DNA of 15,000 nt, taken from NCBI GenBank assembly GCA_964568355.1, contig CAZMRK010000712.1, forward strand, positions 1-15,000, read 5' to 3'. The notes beneath the pieces were generated by a model. It was not told the DNA's origin, ran no database searches, and saw only the letters and a program-made list of their open reading frames with translations. The DNA is from JAJPJX01 sp964568355 (GTDB taxonomy: Bacteria > Acidobacteriota > Terriglobia > Bryobacterales > Bryobacteraceae). This document shows positions 1 through 7,225 of this stretch, in pieces. The position numbers were made by a program, and so were the translations under genes. Positions within the stretch are counted from its first letter, which is position 1. Each line of letters begins with the position of its first letter.

Positions 1-895
1 GAATGCCGATCGCCAGCATCAGCACCACGCCCAGCTTGACGAAGGTGCTGAGATAGTCGCGCGGCGCGAGCAGCAGCCAGACGGGTAGGGCGCTCGCCAG
101 AAAGCCGTACAGGATGATGGCGATCGCCAGCGCGACGGCTGAAAGAGTGAATACCGGGGCGAAGGTTGCCGATGCCGCCACGCTCTGCCCCAGGAAGATG
201 CTGCCCAGCACCAGCAGAAATCCAATGATGGAGCATTCCAGCACCTTGCCCGGACGCCAGTAGCGCAGATAGAGCCCCATGAAGACGGCGATGGGCATGG
301 TGGCCGCGATTGTAAAGGTAGCCCAGGGACTGCCGCGGAGGGCATTGACGACCACCAGCGCCACCACGGCTAGCAGAATAATCATGATGAGCAGCACGGT
401 GAGCAGGGCGGTGATGCCGCCCACTTTGCCGATCTCTTCCCGCGCCATCTGTCCCAGGGATTTGCCATCGCGCCGCATGGAGGCGAACAGGATCAGGAAG
501 TCCTGCACCGCTCCGCCCAGCACCGCTCCGATAATGATCCACAGCGTTCCGGGAAGATAGCCGAACTGCGCCGCCAGGACCGGCCCGACCAGCGGTCCCG
601 GACCGGCGATGGCCGCGAAGTGATGGCCGAAGACGATCCATTTATTGGTCGGCTCGAAATCGTGGCCGTTGCGCAGGCGCTCGGCCGGAGTAGCGCGCTG
701 ATCATTGAGAGTCATGATGCGCGCGGCTATAAACTTGGCGTAAAAACGAAAGCCCAACAGATAAGTGCACGCGGCCGCCAGCACCAGCCAGATGCTGTTC
801 ACCGGTTCTCCCCGGCTGAGGGCGATGCCGCCGAGGCAGAATGCAGACGCAACTGCCACCGCGGCCCAAATCGCGTGCCCGATAAGCTTCTTCAC
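1..895 (-). CDS. cstA: CstA family transporter (carbon starvation protein A), N-terminal ~298 residues, truncated by window edge
   Basis: Translation from the GTG at 895 gives about 298 codons that align by eye with the N-terminal half of E. coli CstA. The first membrane helix lies at about residues 8-27. The family signature FGHHFAAIAGPGPLVGPVLA is at about 89-108, then AVQDF and RRDGKSLG at about 129-147, and LPVWLLLAPRDYLSTF near the window edge. CstA proteins are polytopic inner-membrane transporters linked to peptide and pyruvate uptake under carbon limitation. The start is the first possible one: an in-frame TAG lies at 905-907 and no other start codon intervenes. No clear Shine-Dalgarno is visible, so translation may be coupled to the upstream gene, whose stop is 12 bases away. 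The C-terminal half lies outside the window. Family call is firm; substrate is not shown by the sequence. Confidence 0.95.
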   Translation of the reverse strand, partial: MKKLIGHAIWAAVAVASAFCLGGIALSRGEPVNSIWLVLAAACTYLLGFRFYAKFIAARIMTLNDQRATPAERLRNGHDFEPTNKWIVFGHHFAAIAGPGPLVGPVLAAQFGYLPGTLWIIIGAVLGGAVQDFLILFASMRRDGKSLGQMAREEIGKVGGITALLTVLLIMIILLAVVALVVVNALRGSPWATFTIAATMPIAVFMGLYLRYWRPGKVLECSIIGFLLVLGSIFLGQSVAASATFAPVFTLSAVALAIAIILYGFLASALPVWLLLAPRDYLSTFVKLGVVLMLAIGI

Positions 896-907
896 GACTT
901 GAGTCTA

Positions 908-1690
908 CTAAAACCGCTTCAGGCTACGCAGCATGGAAAAGGTGGTGGTTCCGCTGCGGTACTGCACGGAATGCACGGGATTCCAGTCCTGGTCGAGCGT
1001 GCCGATGTAGGTGACGCTGCGCCGGTCGGTGCCCATCAGAATCACGATGTAAGAGCGGGAGGGATAATAGAGCGCGCGATATTGAATCTCGCCGGCCTCG
1101 CTGCGCCAGTGGTCCTGGGCGGGCTGGCCGAGTTTCTGTACCACGCCCCAGTAGTCGTCGCGAGCGGTCAGCGACAGGTAGTCAGTGTCGCGCATGGTGT
1201 AGTTCACGCGCGGCTTGAGCACGCCCTCGCGGTAGAAGTTCCAGACCAGGAAAAACGAGAGGACGCCCACCACCATCACGGTTCCGATCAGCTTCAGAAT
1301 ACGGGAATCGGTGGCCGATGCGACGCGGATACCGATTACCGGCGCCGGTTCGCTGCGGTCGACGGGAGCGGGCGCGCTCACCGGCGCATTCACCGCTACC
1401 GGCATCTGGATGACGCGCCGCTGGTACGGCCAGACGGTGCCGCCCTTGTATTCCAGCTCTTTCACCAGGCCCACGATCAGCACCGGGTCATCCACCGAGG
1501 AGATCTCGCCCAGGAACCGGCGGGGAATCCAGATCTCCAGATCCATCTTGGTGTTGTAGACCAGGATCTCCGACCAGGTGGATTTGCGGACCAGCCACTC
1601 GTTGTGCTCGATATTCAGGATGGCCGGATAAAAAGAGAACGGCCGGACAGCCAGTGTATCGAATGGAGGCGTCAACGGCGTGAGGGACAT
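908..1690 (-). CDS. Hypothetical single-pass membrane protein, 260 aa
   Basis: I do not recognise a named family. The protein starts MSLTPLTPPF and has a folded-looking N-terminal part (about 15-95) rich in Trp and Tyr. A Pro/Ala/Val linker follows (about 97-120), then one hydrophobic helix at 131-151 (ILKLIGTVMVVGVLSFFLVW), then a C-terminal domain of about 105 residues with alternating beta-like stretches such as SYIVILMG and SVTYIGTL. There is no signal peptide. ATG at 1690 is preceded by AGGA with short spacing. It lies 35 bases after the HTH/ATPase regulator and 12 bases before cstA, all on the minus strand, so co-transcription is likely. The sequence looks like an intact, normally coded gene. 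Its proximity to cstA suggests, without proving, a link to that transporter. Confidence 0.8.
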   Translation of the reverse strand: MSLTPLTPPFDTLAVRPFSFYPAILNIEHNEWLVRKSTWSEILVYNTKMDLEIWIPRRFLGEISSVDDPVLIVGLVKELEYKGGTVWPYQRRVIQMPVAVNAPVSAPAPVDRSEPAPVIGIRVASATDSRILKLIGTVMVVGVLSFFLVWNFYREGVLKPRVNYTMRDTDYLSLTARDDYWGVVQKLGQPAQDHWRSEAGEIQYRALYYPSRSYIVILMGTDRRSVTYIGTLDQDWNPVHSVQYRSGTTTFSMLRSLKRF

Positions 1691-1725
1691 AGGTCCTATT
1701 TCATAGTAACAAGCGGAGGAGCGGA

Positions 1726-2847
1726 TCAGATTCCGTCAATCTCCGCAGCCCAGGCGTTCCTTGCCGAATTGATCATTTGCTGGACCTCGGGAGCGGCATT
1801 GATGAGACGTATATCGATTTCCGGGTGTGCTCGCGCGAACACCCGAAAGATTTCGTCAGCGAATGACTGCCCTACGCTTTCCACCGCAGCGAAGTCAAAG
1901 ATAACCGTCTTAAACCGATCAACTCTGGCAAGCAGCCGCTTTGCCTGAGATCGCGAGACAAGCTTGTCTTCGCCATATTGCGCGAGCCTCACGGGAACAA
2001 CCGTCTTGGTGAACCCGTAATCATCTCCACTCGAATACTGGTCGAAAATCTGCCTTTCGGTTCGCGCAGAGTGGTTGTTGAGCTTCATGAATATCGCCGT
2101 TCCTTCGGTCCCTGTTGGCCGCTCAAGAATCCAGTCCTCATCCTGTCCGAAGGTATGCGTGAAAAAGACGCCGTGCGAGAGGATATCGAACGAATCCAGA
2201 AGGCGTGACGTAAAGAAGATCCCCTGTCCGGTATGGCCTTTTGGGTCTGTCGTGAGTTTTCCTTTCGCCAGTTCCAAAATCGCATGTCGGTCATCAATCA
2301 AGTTCAATGCGTTTTGAATCTTTCGGAAAATCCCGATTCCATCGTCCAACAACAGGATCTGAGTATTCGTTGCCGTCTTAGCGATATTTATAGAGACAGT
2401 CTTTCCGGCCGAATGGTCAATGGCATTGTTGAACATCTCAGTTACACAGTAGTGCCAGATGTCCATTACATTTTTCGGCAGATTCCCGAGCACCAGGGAA
2501 ACGTCTCTGGACCAGACAATATCTTCCGCAATTCCAGAGTCAAGCAGGTAGACCTTGCGCCATTCCATGAGAGCCGCCAGCCGATATTTCCGATGGCGCG
2601 TCTTTCCCTCCGGAACCAGCGCCTTTTCTTGGACCAAGTTGACGAGGTGCTTGTGCGCCGCTTGTCTAGAAATACCAAAGTGCTCGGAAACCAGATGCGG
2701 GATGTCGGCCGGATGCCTCTCGATGTTCTCGAGGATGAACCGCCGGATCTCCTCCCCGCGCGCTCTGACTTTGCGATGGGTCACCGAAGGGAGTTCTGCG
2801 CCATGCTGAGTGTTGGCCGGATACGCGCGGAACACAGTGTTATTCAC
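1726..2847 (-). CDS. Winged-HTH / GHKL ATPase / STAS-like (DUF4325-type) fused regulator, 373 aa
   Basis: Three modules are visible. Residues ~28-92 look like a winged helix-turn-helix (ISRQAAHKHLVNLVQEKALV, then a basic RHRKYRL wing). Residues ~125-255 are a GHKL/histidine-kinase-like ATPase without a phospho-acceptor His domain: N box E137..N140-N141..D144, G1 box DDGIGIF at 168-174, G2 box GHTGQGI at 204-210. Residues ~280-370 resemble the STAS-like DUF4325 domain, with FDFAAVESVGQSFADEIF at about 317-334. Anti-sigma kinases such as RsbW and their STAS antagonists such as RsbV are normally separate proteins. Here equivalent folds sit behind a DNA-binding domain in one chain, suggesting a self-contained ATP-responsive regulator. 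The start is GTG 2847; GTG 2835 and GTG 2784 are alternatives, none with a convincing Shine-Dalgarno. The middle of the gene is AT-richer than its neighbours. Target genes are unknown. Confidence 0.88.
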   Translation of the reverse strand: MNNTVFRAYPANTQHGAELPSVTHRKVRARGEEIRRFILENIERHPADIPHLVSEHFGISRQAAHKHLVNLVQEKALVPEGKTRHRKYRLAALMEWRKVYLLDSGIAEDIVWSRDVSLVLGNLPKNVMDIWHYCVTEMFNNAIDHSAGKTVSINIAKTATNTQILLLDDGIGIFRKIQNALNLIDDRHAILELAKGKLTTDPKGHTGQGIFFTSRLLDSFDILSHGVFFTHTFGQDEDWILERPTGTEGTAIFMKLNNHSARTERQIFDQYSSGDDYGFTKTVVPVRLAQYGEDKLVSRSQAKRLLARVDRFKTVIFDFAAVESVGQSFADEIFRVFARAHPEIDIRLINAAPEVQQMINSARNAWAAEIDGI

Positions 2848-2853
2848 CTACCG

Positions 2854-2883
2854 ATTGTAAACCTTTCATTATTTCTTTGTCAA
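2854..2883 (-). promoter_or_regulatory. Sigma-70-like promoter of the HTH/ATPase regulator
   Basis: On the minus strand TTGACA (2878-2883) is followed by an 18-base spacer and TACAAT (2854-2859). Both boxes are near consensus. The expected transcription start is about 2847-2848, which falls on the GTG start codon. The transcript would then be leaderless, unless a downstream start such as GTG 2835 is used. Confidence 0.65.
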
Positions 2884-2908
2884 CTTTAAACTACTACTAG
2901 GTTGACAA
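2877..2908. repeat. Perfect 8-bp inverted repeat overlapping the -35 box, candidate operator
   Basis: The arms are TTGTCAAC (2877-2884) and GTTGACAA (2901-2908), separated by 16 AT-rich bases. Centre-to-centre spacing is 24 bases, a little over two helical turns, which suits a dimeric DNA-binding protein. The promoter-proximal arm contains the -35 hexamer of the regulator gene. The neighbouring HTH protein is the obvious candidate ligand, which would make it autoregulated. This is inference from position. Confidence 0.45.
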
Positions 2909-2925
2909 GACAGGAAGGCGACGTG

Positions 2926-2951
2926 AAAAAATCGCAGCCCACACCGGGTTG
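2926..2951 (-). terminator. Weak possible terminator downstream of nuoH
   Basis: On the minus strand CAACCC (2946-2951) and GGGCTG (2935-2940) can pair around a 5-base loop with one A/C mismatch. Three bases later there is a run of six T (2926-2931). It is 48 bases past the nuoH stop, where the operon should end, but the stem is short and imperfect. Confidence 0.25.
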
Positions 2952-2998
2952 GCCTCCCATTCCTCGGTTCAGAACTGGCGACGAATCGGGGACGTTCG

Positions 2999-4174
2999 TT
3001 ACCGCGGAATCATGCCCAGGAGCGCATTGACCACAATGGAGGCCATGCCGATCGGGATCATGTACTTCCAGCCGATATCCATAAGCTGGTCATAGCGGAA
3101 GCGCGGGAAGGTGCCGCGGAACCAGATCATCAGGTAGATGATGAGCGAGACTTTGAACAGGAACCAGAAGACGCCGATTACGGCTGCATTGACTGCCGGC
3201 ACCAGGAACACCAGGCCGGACAGAATCAGGCTCAGCGCCACCAGGATCAGGACTTTCTGCTGAAGCGGATCCTTCAGCCTCTTGACCAGGATCAGGCTGC
3301 CGCCTCCCGATCCGACAAAGAACACGAGGGGCACCACGTAGTTCAGCGGTTCCAGCCAGCCGACGCTCGGAAACGGCCTCAGCCAGCCTCCAAAAAACAA
3401 CGTGGCCGCCACCGAGGAGACCACAAAGATATTGGCATACTCCGAAAGGAAATAAAGTGCCCAGCGGAAGCCGCTGTACTCGGTGTGAAAGCCCGCCACC
3501 AGCTCCGATTCCGCCTCCGGCAGGTCAAACGGAGCGCGGTTGGTCTCCGCGGTGGCGGCCACCAGGTACACCATGAAAGGAACCAGCATGAAGCCGTAGT
3601 TCGCGAAGATAAACCAGATGCCGCGGTCCGCCTGCGCCTGGACGATGCCGCGCAGGCTCAAGGTGCCGGCCACCATCAGCCCCGAAAGCAGGGCGAACGC
3701 AAGCGCCACCTCGTAGCTCACCAGTTGCGCCGCGCTGCGCAGCGCGCCCAGCAGCGGATAATGGCTGTTGGAGGCCCAGCCCCCGAGAATAATCCCCAGA
3801 ATTCCCACCGCCGACATCGCCGAGATGACCAGGATGCCCACATTCACATCCGCCACATAAAGATTCTGGCTGAAGGGCAGCACGGAAAATGAGGTCAGCG
3901 CCGTGAAGGTGGAGATCACCGGTGCCAGCCAGAAAATGGCCTGATCGGCTTCAGTCGGGATGATGTCTTCCTTCAGGATCAGCTTCAGGGCGTCGGCGAT
4001 GGGCTGCAGGAGCCCGTGCGGCCCCACGCGCATCGGTCCCAGGCGCACCTGGAAGTCCGCCAGCACCTTGCGCTCCACCAGCGTCAGATAGCCGGCCACC
4101 AGCGGAAAGACCGCGACGATCACCGCGGTGAGCACGATCGGGATGAACAGAGGATGTTGAAAGACGGCAGTCAT
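2999..4174 (-). CDS. nuoH: NADH-quinone oxidoreductase subunit H, enlarged form (391 aa)
   Basis: NuoH (ND1) is the membrane subunit of complex I that forms much of the quinone chamber and links the peripheral arm to the proton channels. Conserved blocks are clear: ERKVLADFQVRLGPMRVGPHG at about 34-54, AETNRAPFDLPEAESELVAG at about 209-228 with the acidic residues of the E-channel, EYSGFRWALYF, and FRGTFPRFRYDQLM...GWK at about 352-370. The protein is about 65 residues longer than the 325-residue E. coli subunit. The excess lies between FFGGW (260-264) and FLFKV (338-342) and contains two extra hydrophobic stretches. ATG 4174 is six bases after the nuoN stop, with AGAGG just upstream. It is the last gene of the operon, whereas in the usual order nuoH lies between nuoG and nuoI. 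Confidence 0.97.
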   Translation of the reverse strand: MTAVFQHPLFIPIVLTAVIVAVFPLVAGYLTLVERKVLADFQVRLGPMRVGPHGLLQPIADALKLILKEDIIPTEADQAIFWLAPVISTFTALTSFSVLPFSQNLYVADVNVGILVISAMSAVGILGIILGGWASNSHYPLLGALRSAAQLVSYEVALAFALLSGLMVAGTLSLRGIVQAQADRGIWFIFANYGFMLVPFMVYLVAATAETNRAPFDLPEAESELVAGFHTEYSGFRWALYFLSEYANIFVVSSVAATLFFGGWLRPFPSVGWLEPLNYVVPLVFFVGSGGGSLILVKRLKDPLQQKVLILVALSLILSGLVFLVPAVNAAVIGVFWFLFKVSLIIYLMIWFRGTFPRFRYDQLMDIGWKYMIPIGMASIVVNALLGMIPR

Positions 4175-4180
4175 AGGCCT

Positions 4181-5650
4181 CTAACGCAATAGCGACGTCT
4201 GCGCCAACTGGAGAAACGGTTCCGGATAGACTCCGATCCCGATGGTCAGGGCCGCGCTCACTCCCAACGCCAGGCGCAGGCCGAAACTGCCGGCCAGGGG
4301 GGCCTGCTCGCTCGATTCCCGAATAAACATGGCGCGAATGATCCGGAAGTAGTAGTAGATCGCGACCGCGACATACAGCGTGCCGATCACCGCCAGCACA
4401 TAGTGCCGGGTCTCGATCAGCGACAGGAAAATATAGTACTTGCCCAGGAAACCCGCCAGCGGAGGAATTCCCGCCAGCGAGAGCAGGAAGATCAGCATGA
4501 GCGAGGCATACCCGGGACTGCGGCGAATCAGGCCGGCCATGTCGTCCAGGTCCTCGCCGATGATGTTCTTGCGCCGCAGGGCCACCACTACCAGAAAGGC
4601 GCCCAGGTTCATGAAGGTATACACCAGCACGTAGACCGAGATGCCCTTGATTCCCGTATCGTTGCCGGCTACCAGGCCCAGCAGCATGTATCCGGCGTGC
4701 GAAATCGAGCTGTAGGCCAGCAGGCGCTTCACGTTGTTCTGATTAATAGCCGCCAGGTTTCCGACCGTCATGGTGGCCACTGCCACTACGCTGAGCAGCA
4801 ACTCCCAGCTCGCCCTCGCCGGCGCCAGCGGACCCAGGAAGATCCGCAGGAGGAAGGCGATCGAAGCGGCCTTGGAAGCCACCGAAAGGTAGGCGGTCAC
4901 CGTAGTCGGAGCGCCTTCATAAGCATCCGGCGCCCACATGTGAAAGGGCACCGCGGAGATCTTGAACAGCAGGCCGACCGTGGTGGTCACCATCGCCAGG
5001 AAGACCACCGGATCCCAGGAATCGCGCGCGGCAATGGCATTGGTGATCTCCGCCAGCTTGGTGGATCCGCTGATGCCGTACATCACCGAGAAGCCGTACA
5101 CCAGAAAGCCGCTCGAGAACGCTCCCAGCACCAGGTACTTCAGCGCAGCCTCGTTGGAGCGGCGCTCGGTGCGCAGGAAGCCCACCATCACGTAGAACGA
5201 GAGCGCCATCAACTCCAGGCCGATAAACAACGTAATCAGGTCCGTGCCGGCGGCCAGGAAGAACATGCCGCATTGGGCAAGCAGCAGAAGCCCGTAGTAC
5301 TCGCCGTGGTGCTCTCCGGCAATCTCCAGGTAGCGGTAGGAAACGATCGCAACGATCAGCGCTGCCGCCACGAAGATCCAGTTAAAGAAGATGGAGAAGC
5401 CATCCACCGTAAGCGAGCCCTGGAAGGCCGTGATCTGATTCAACCCGTTGGCCGTCAGATAGGCCTGCTGGCGGAAAAGCGCCACGCCGGTAAAGACCTC
5501 GCCGGCCGCCACCAGCAGCACCAGGTATTTGCGCTGCCGCGGGTCGGGGAAGACCAGGAAATCGAACATCAGGATGGCACAGCCGAACAGGGCCAGCATG
5601 ATGGCTGGAATCAGAGCGAAATGATCGGTTGCCGTGTAGAAAGAGTTCAT
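4181..5650 (-). CDS. nuoN: NADH-quinone oxidoreductase subunit N (489 aa)
   Basis: NuoN (ND2) is the antiporter-like proton-translocating membrane subunit nearest to NuoK. The protein is hydrophobic throughout and has the expected length. Key charged residues are present: the TM5 glutamate in FIGLELMALSFYVMVGF (E146), the TM7 lysine in GLLFKISAVPFHMWAPDAYEG (K230), the TM8 lysine in AYLSVASKAAS (K260), and the TM12 block GIPPLAGFLGKYYIF. The ATG at 5650 overlaps the nuoM stop as ATGA, so translation is probably coupled. It is followed six bases later by nuoH. Nothing in the sequence indicates damage. Confidence 0.98.
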   Translation of the reverse strand: MNSFYTATDHFALIPAIMLALFGCAILMFDFLVFPDPRQRKYLVLLVAAGEVFTGVALFRQQAYLTANGLNQITAFQGSLTVDGFSIFFNWIFVAAALIVAIVSYRYLEIAGEHHGEYYGLLLLAQCGMFFLAAGTDLITLFIGLELMALSFYVMVGFLRTERRSNEAALKYLVLGAFSSGFLVYGFSVMYGISGSTKLAEITNAIAARDSWDPVVFLAMVTTTVGLLFKISAVPFHMWAPDAYEGAPTTVTAYLSVASKAASIAFLLRIFLGPLAPARASWELLLSVVAVATMTVGNLAAINQNNVKRLLAYSSISHAGYMLLGLVAGNDTGIKGISVYVLVYTFMNLGAFLVVVALRRKNIIGEDLDDMAGLIRRSPGYASLMLIFLLSLAGIPPLAGFLGKYYIFLSLIETRHYVLAVIGTLYVAVAIYYYFRIIRAMFIRESSEQAPLAGSFGLRLALGVSAALTIGIGVYPEPFLQLAQTSLLR

Positions 5651-7221
5651 TGCCCACCTGCCAGCGCGCCCTGGTTTGCTCCCGCAGTGGCGCGCGGCGC
5701 CACCTCGGCGGCGCGGGTGCCGCCCTGGAAATACCCCGGCCGCACGCGTTCCACAATCTGCGACACCGGCTTATCCAGAATCTCGAAATACGGTTTGGGA
5801 TAGATGCCGATCCACAAGGCCCAGGCGATCAGCGGCAGAAAGACCGCCATTTCGCGCACGCTCAGGTCGGGCAGGTGCAGATTCTTGGCATTGGTCACCT
5901 GGCCCAGCATCGTGCGCTGATAGAGCCACAACAGATAGGCCGCGCCCAGGATCACGCCGAAGACGGCGAAGGAAGCCCACGCGTGACTGGCTTCGAAAGC
6001 GCCTTGCAGGATCGTAAATTCTCCCACGAACCCGTTGAGCAGCGGAAGACCCGCCGAGCTCAGCATCGCAATGGCAAACACGGTGGCGTATTTGGGCATG
6101 ATGTGCGCCAGACCGCCGTATTCGGAGATCTCGCGCGTATGCCGCCGCTCGTAGACCACGCCGATGATCAGGAAAAGCATTCCGGTCGAGATGCCGTGGT
6201 TGATCTGCTGGATCACGCTGCCGGCCAGCCCGTTCGGGTTGAGCGAGAAAATGCCCAGCGTGCAGAAGCCCAGGTGGCTGACCGAGGAATAGGCGATCAG
6301 CTTCTTCCAATCCGCCTGCATCAGGCAGACCAGCGCGCCGTAGATAATGCCGATGATCGAAAGCACCGCCAGAATCTGCACGATGACGACGTCGATCGAG
6401 GCTTTGGGCAGCAGCGGCAGCGAGAAACGGATAAACCCGTAGGTGCCCATCTTCAGCAGAACGCTGGCCAGGATCACCGATCCCGCCGTGGGAGCTTCCA
6501 CGTGGGCATCCGGAAGCCAGGTATGGAAAGGGAACATCGGCACTTTGATCGCGAAGCCCAGGAAGAAGGCCCAGAAGACCCACTGCTCGATTCCCAGCGG
6601 CAGGTTCAGCTTCATCAGCTCGGAGATCTCGAAGGTGTAGGTGCCGAACTGCTTGCCATACTGAAAATAGAGCGTCAGAATGCCCAGCAGCATCAGCACC
6701 GAACCGGCCAGCGTGTACAGGAAGAACTTGATCGCCGCATAAAGCTTGCGCGGGCCTCCCCATACCCCGATGATGAAGTACATCGGCACCAGCACCAGTT
6801 CCCAGAAGACATAGAAGAGGAAGAAATCGAGGGAGAGGAACACTCCCAACATGCCCGTCTGCAACAGCAGAAACATGGCGTAGTATTCCTTCACCCGATC
6901 TTCGATCGCATTCCAGGACGAAAGAATGGCCAGGAACCCCACCAGCGTGGTCAACATGACCAGAAGCAGGCTGATGCCGTCGATTCCGACCAGATACTGC
7001 ACTCCCAGGGCCGGGATCCAGTGCACCCGCTCCACCATCTGGAAGCCGGAGGCAGTCCGGTCAAAGCGCGAGACCAGCGGCAGCGAGATCAGGAATCCGA
7101 CGAAACCCACCAGGTTGGCCCACACCCGGATCAGATTTTTGTGCCGGCCCGGGATTAGCAGCAGCACCAGCAGCCCGGCTAGCGGAGCGAACAGTACGAG
7201 ACTCAGTAAATGCTGGTCCAT
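5647..7221 (-). CDS. nuoM: NADH-quinone oxidoreductase subunit M (524 aa)
   Basis: NuoM (ND4) is the middle antiporter-like subunit of complex I. Family hallmarks include the TM5 glutamate in FYVFWELVLVPMYF (E141), the TM7 lysine in FAIKVPMFPFHTWLPDAHVEAP (K226), the TM8 lysine in ASVLLKMGTYGF (K257), KKLIAYSSVSHLGF, and the TM12 glutamate in LPLLNGFVGEF (E401). These correspond to E. coli E144, K234, K265 and E407, so the proton path looks intact. ATG 7221 lies four bases after the nuoL stop with only a weak Shine-Dalgarno. The C-terminus has a short Ala/Gly-rich tail beyond the last helix. The stop overlaps the nuoN start. Confidence 0.98.
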   Translation of the reverse strand: MDQHLLSLVLFAPLAGLLVLLLIPGRHKNLIRVWANLVGFVGFLISLPLVSRFDRTASGFQMVERVHWIPALGVQYLVGIDGISLLLVMLTTLVGFLAILSSWNAIEDRVKEYYAMFLLLQTGMLGVFLSLDFFLFYVFWELVLVPMYFIIGVWGGPRKLYAAIKFFLYTLAGSVLMLLGILTLYFQYGKQFGTYTFEISELMKLNLPLGIEQWVFWAFFLGFAIKVPMFPFHTWLPDAHVEAPTAGSVILASVLLKMGTYGFIRFSLPLLPKASIDVVIVQILAVLSIIGIIYGALVCLMQADWKKLIAYSSVSHLGFCTLGIFSLNPNGLAGSVIQQINHGISTGMLFLIIGVVYERRHTREISEYGGLAHIMPKYATVFAIAMLSSAGLPLLNGFVGEFTILQGAFEASHAWASFAVFGVILGAAYLLWLYQRTMLGQVTNAKNLHLPDLSVREMAVFLPLIAWALWIGIYPKPYFEILDKPVSQIVERVRPGYFQGGTRAAEVAPRATAGANQGALAGGQ

Positions 7222-7225
7222 AAAA

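Noticed and set aside
620..1948. A plus-strand open frame of 442 codons opposite cstA, the 260-residue membrane protein and the regulator
   Set aside because: It spans three minus-strand genes and their gaps and shows no family features; CstA and the regulator are clearly encoded on the other strand.
2902..2932. Plus-strand TTGACA at 2902-2907 as a second, divergent promoter
   Set aside because: No acceptable -10 box occurs 16-18 bases downstream (the sequence there is GAAAAA-like) and no plus-strand gene follows; it is better explained as the second arm of the inverted repeat.
4403..7158. Two long plus-strand open frames (4403-5803 and 5629-7158) antisense to nuoN and nuoM
   Set aside because: Same compositional artefact: low-complexity Gln/Arg/His translation, no plausible start signals, and full overlap with well-supported genes.
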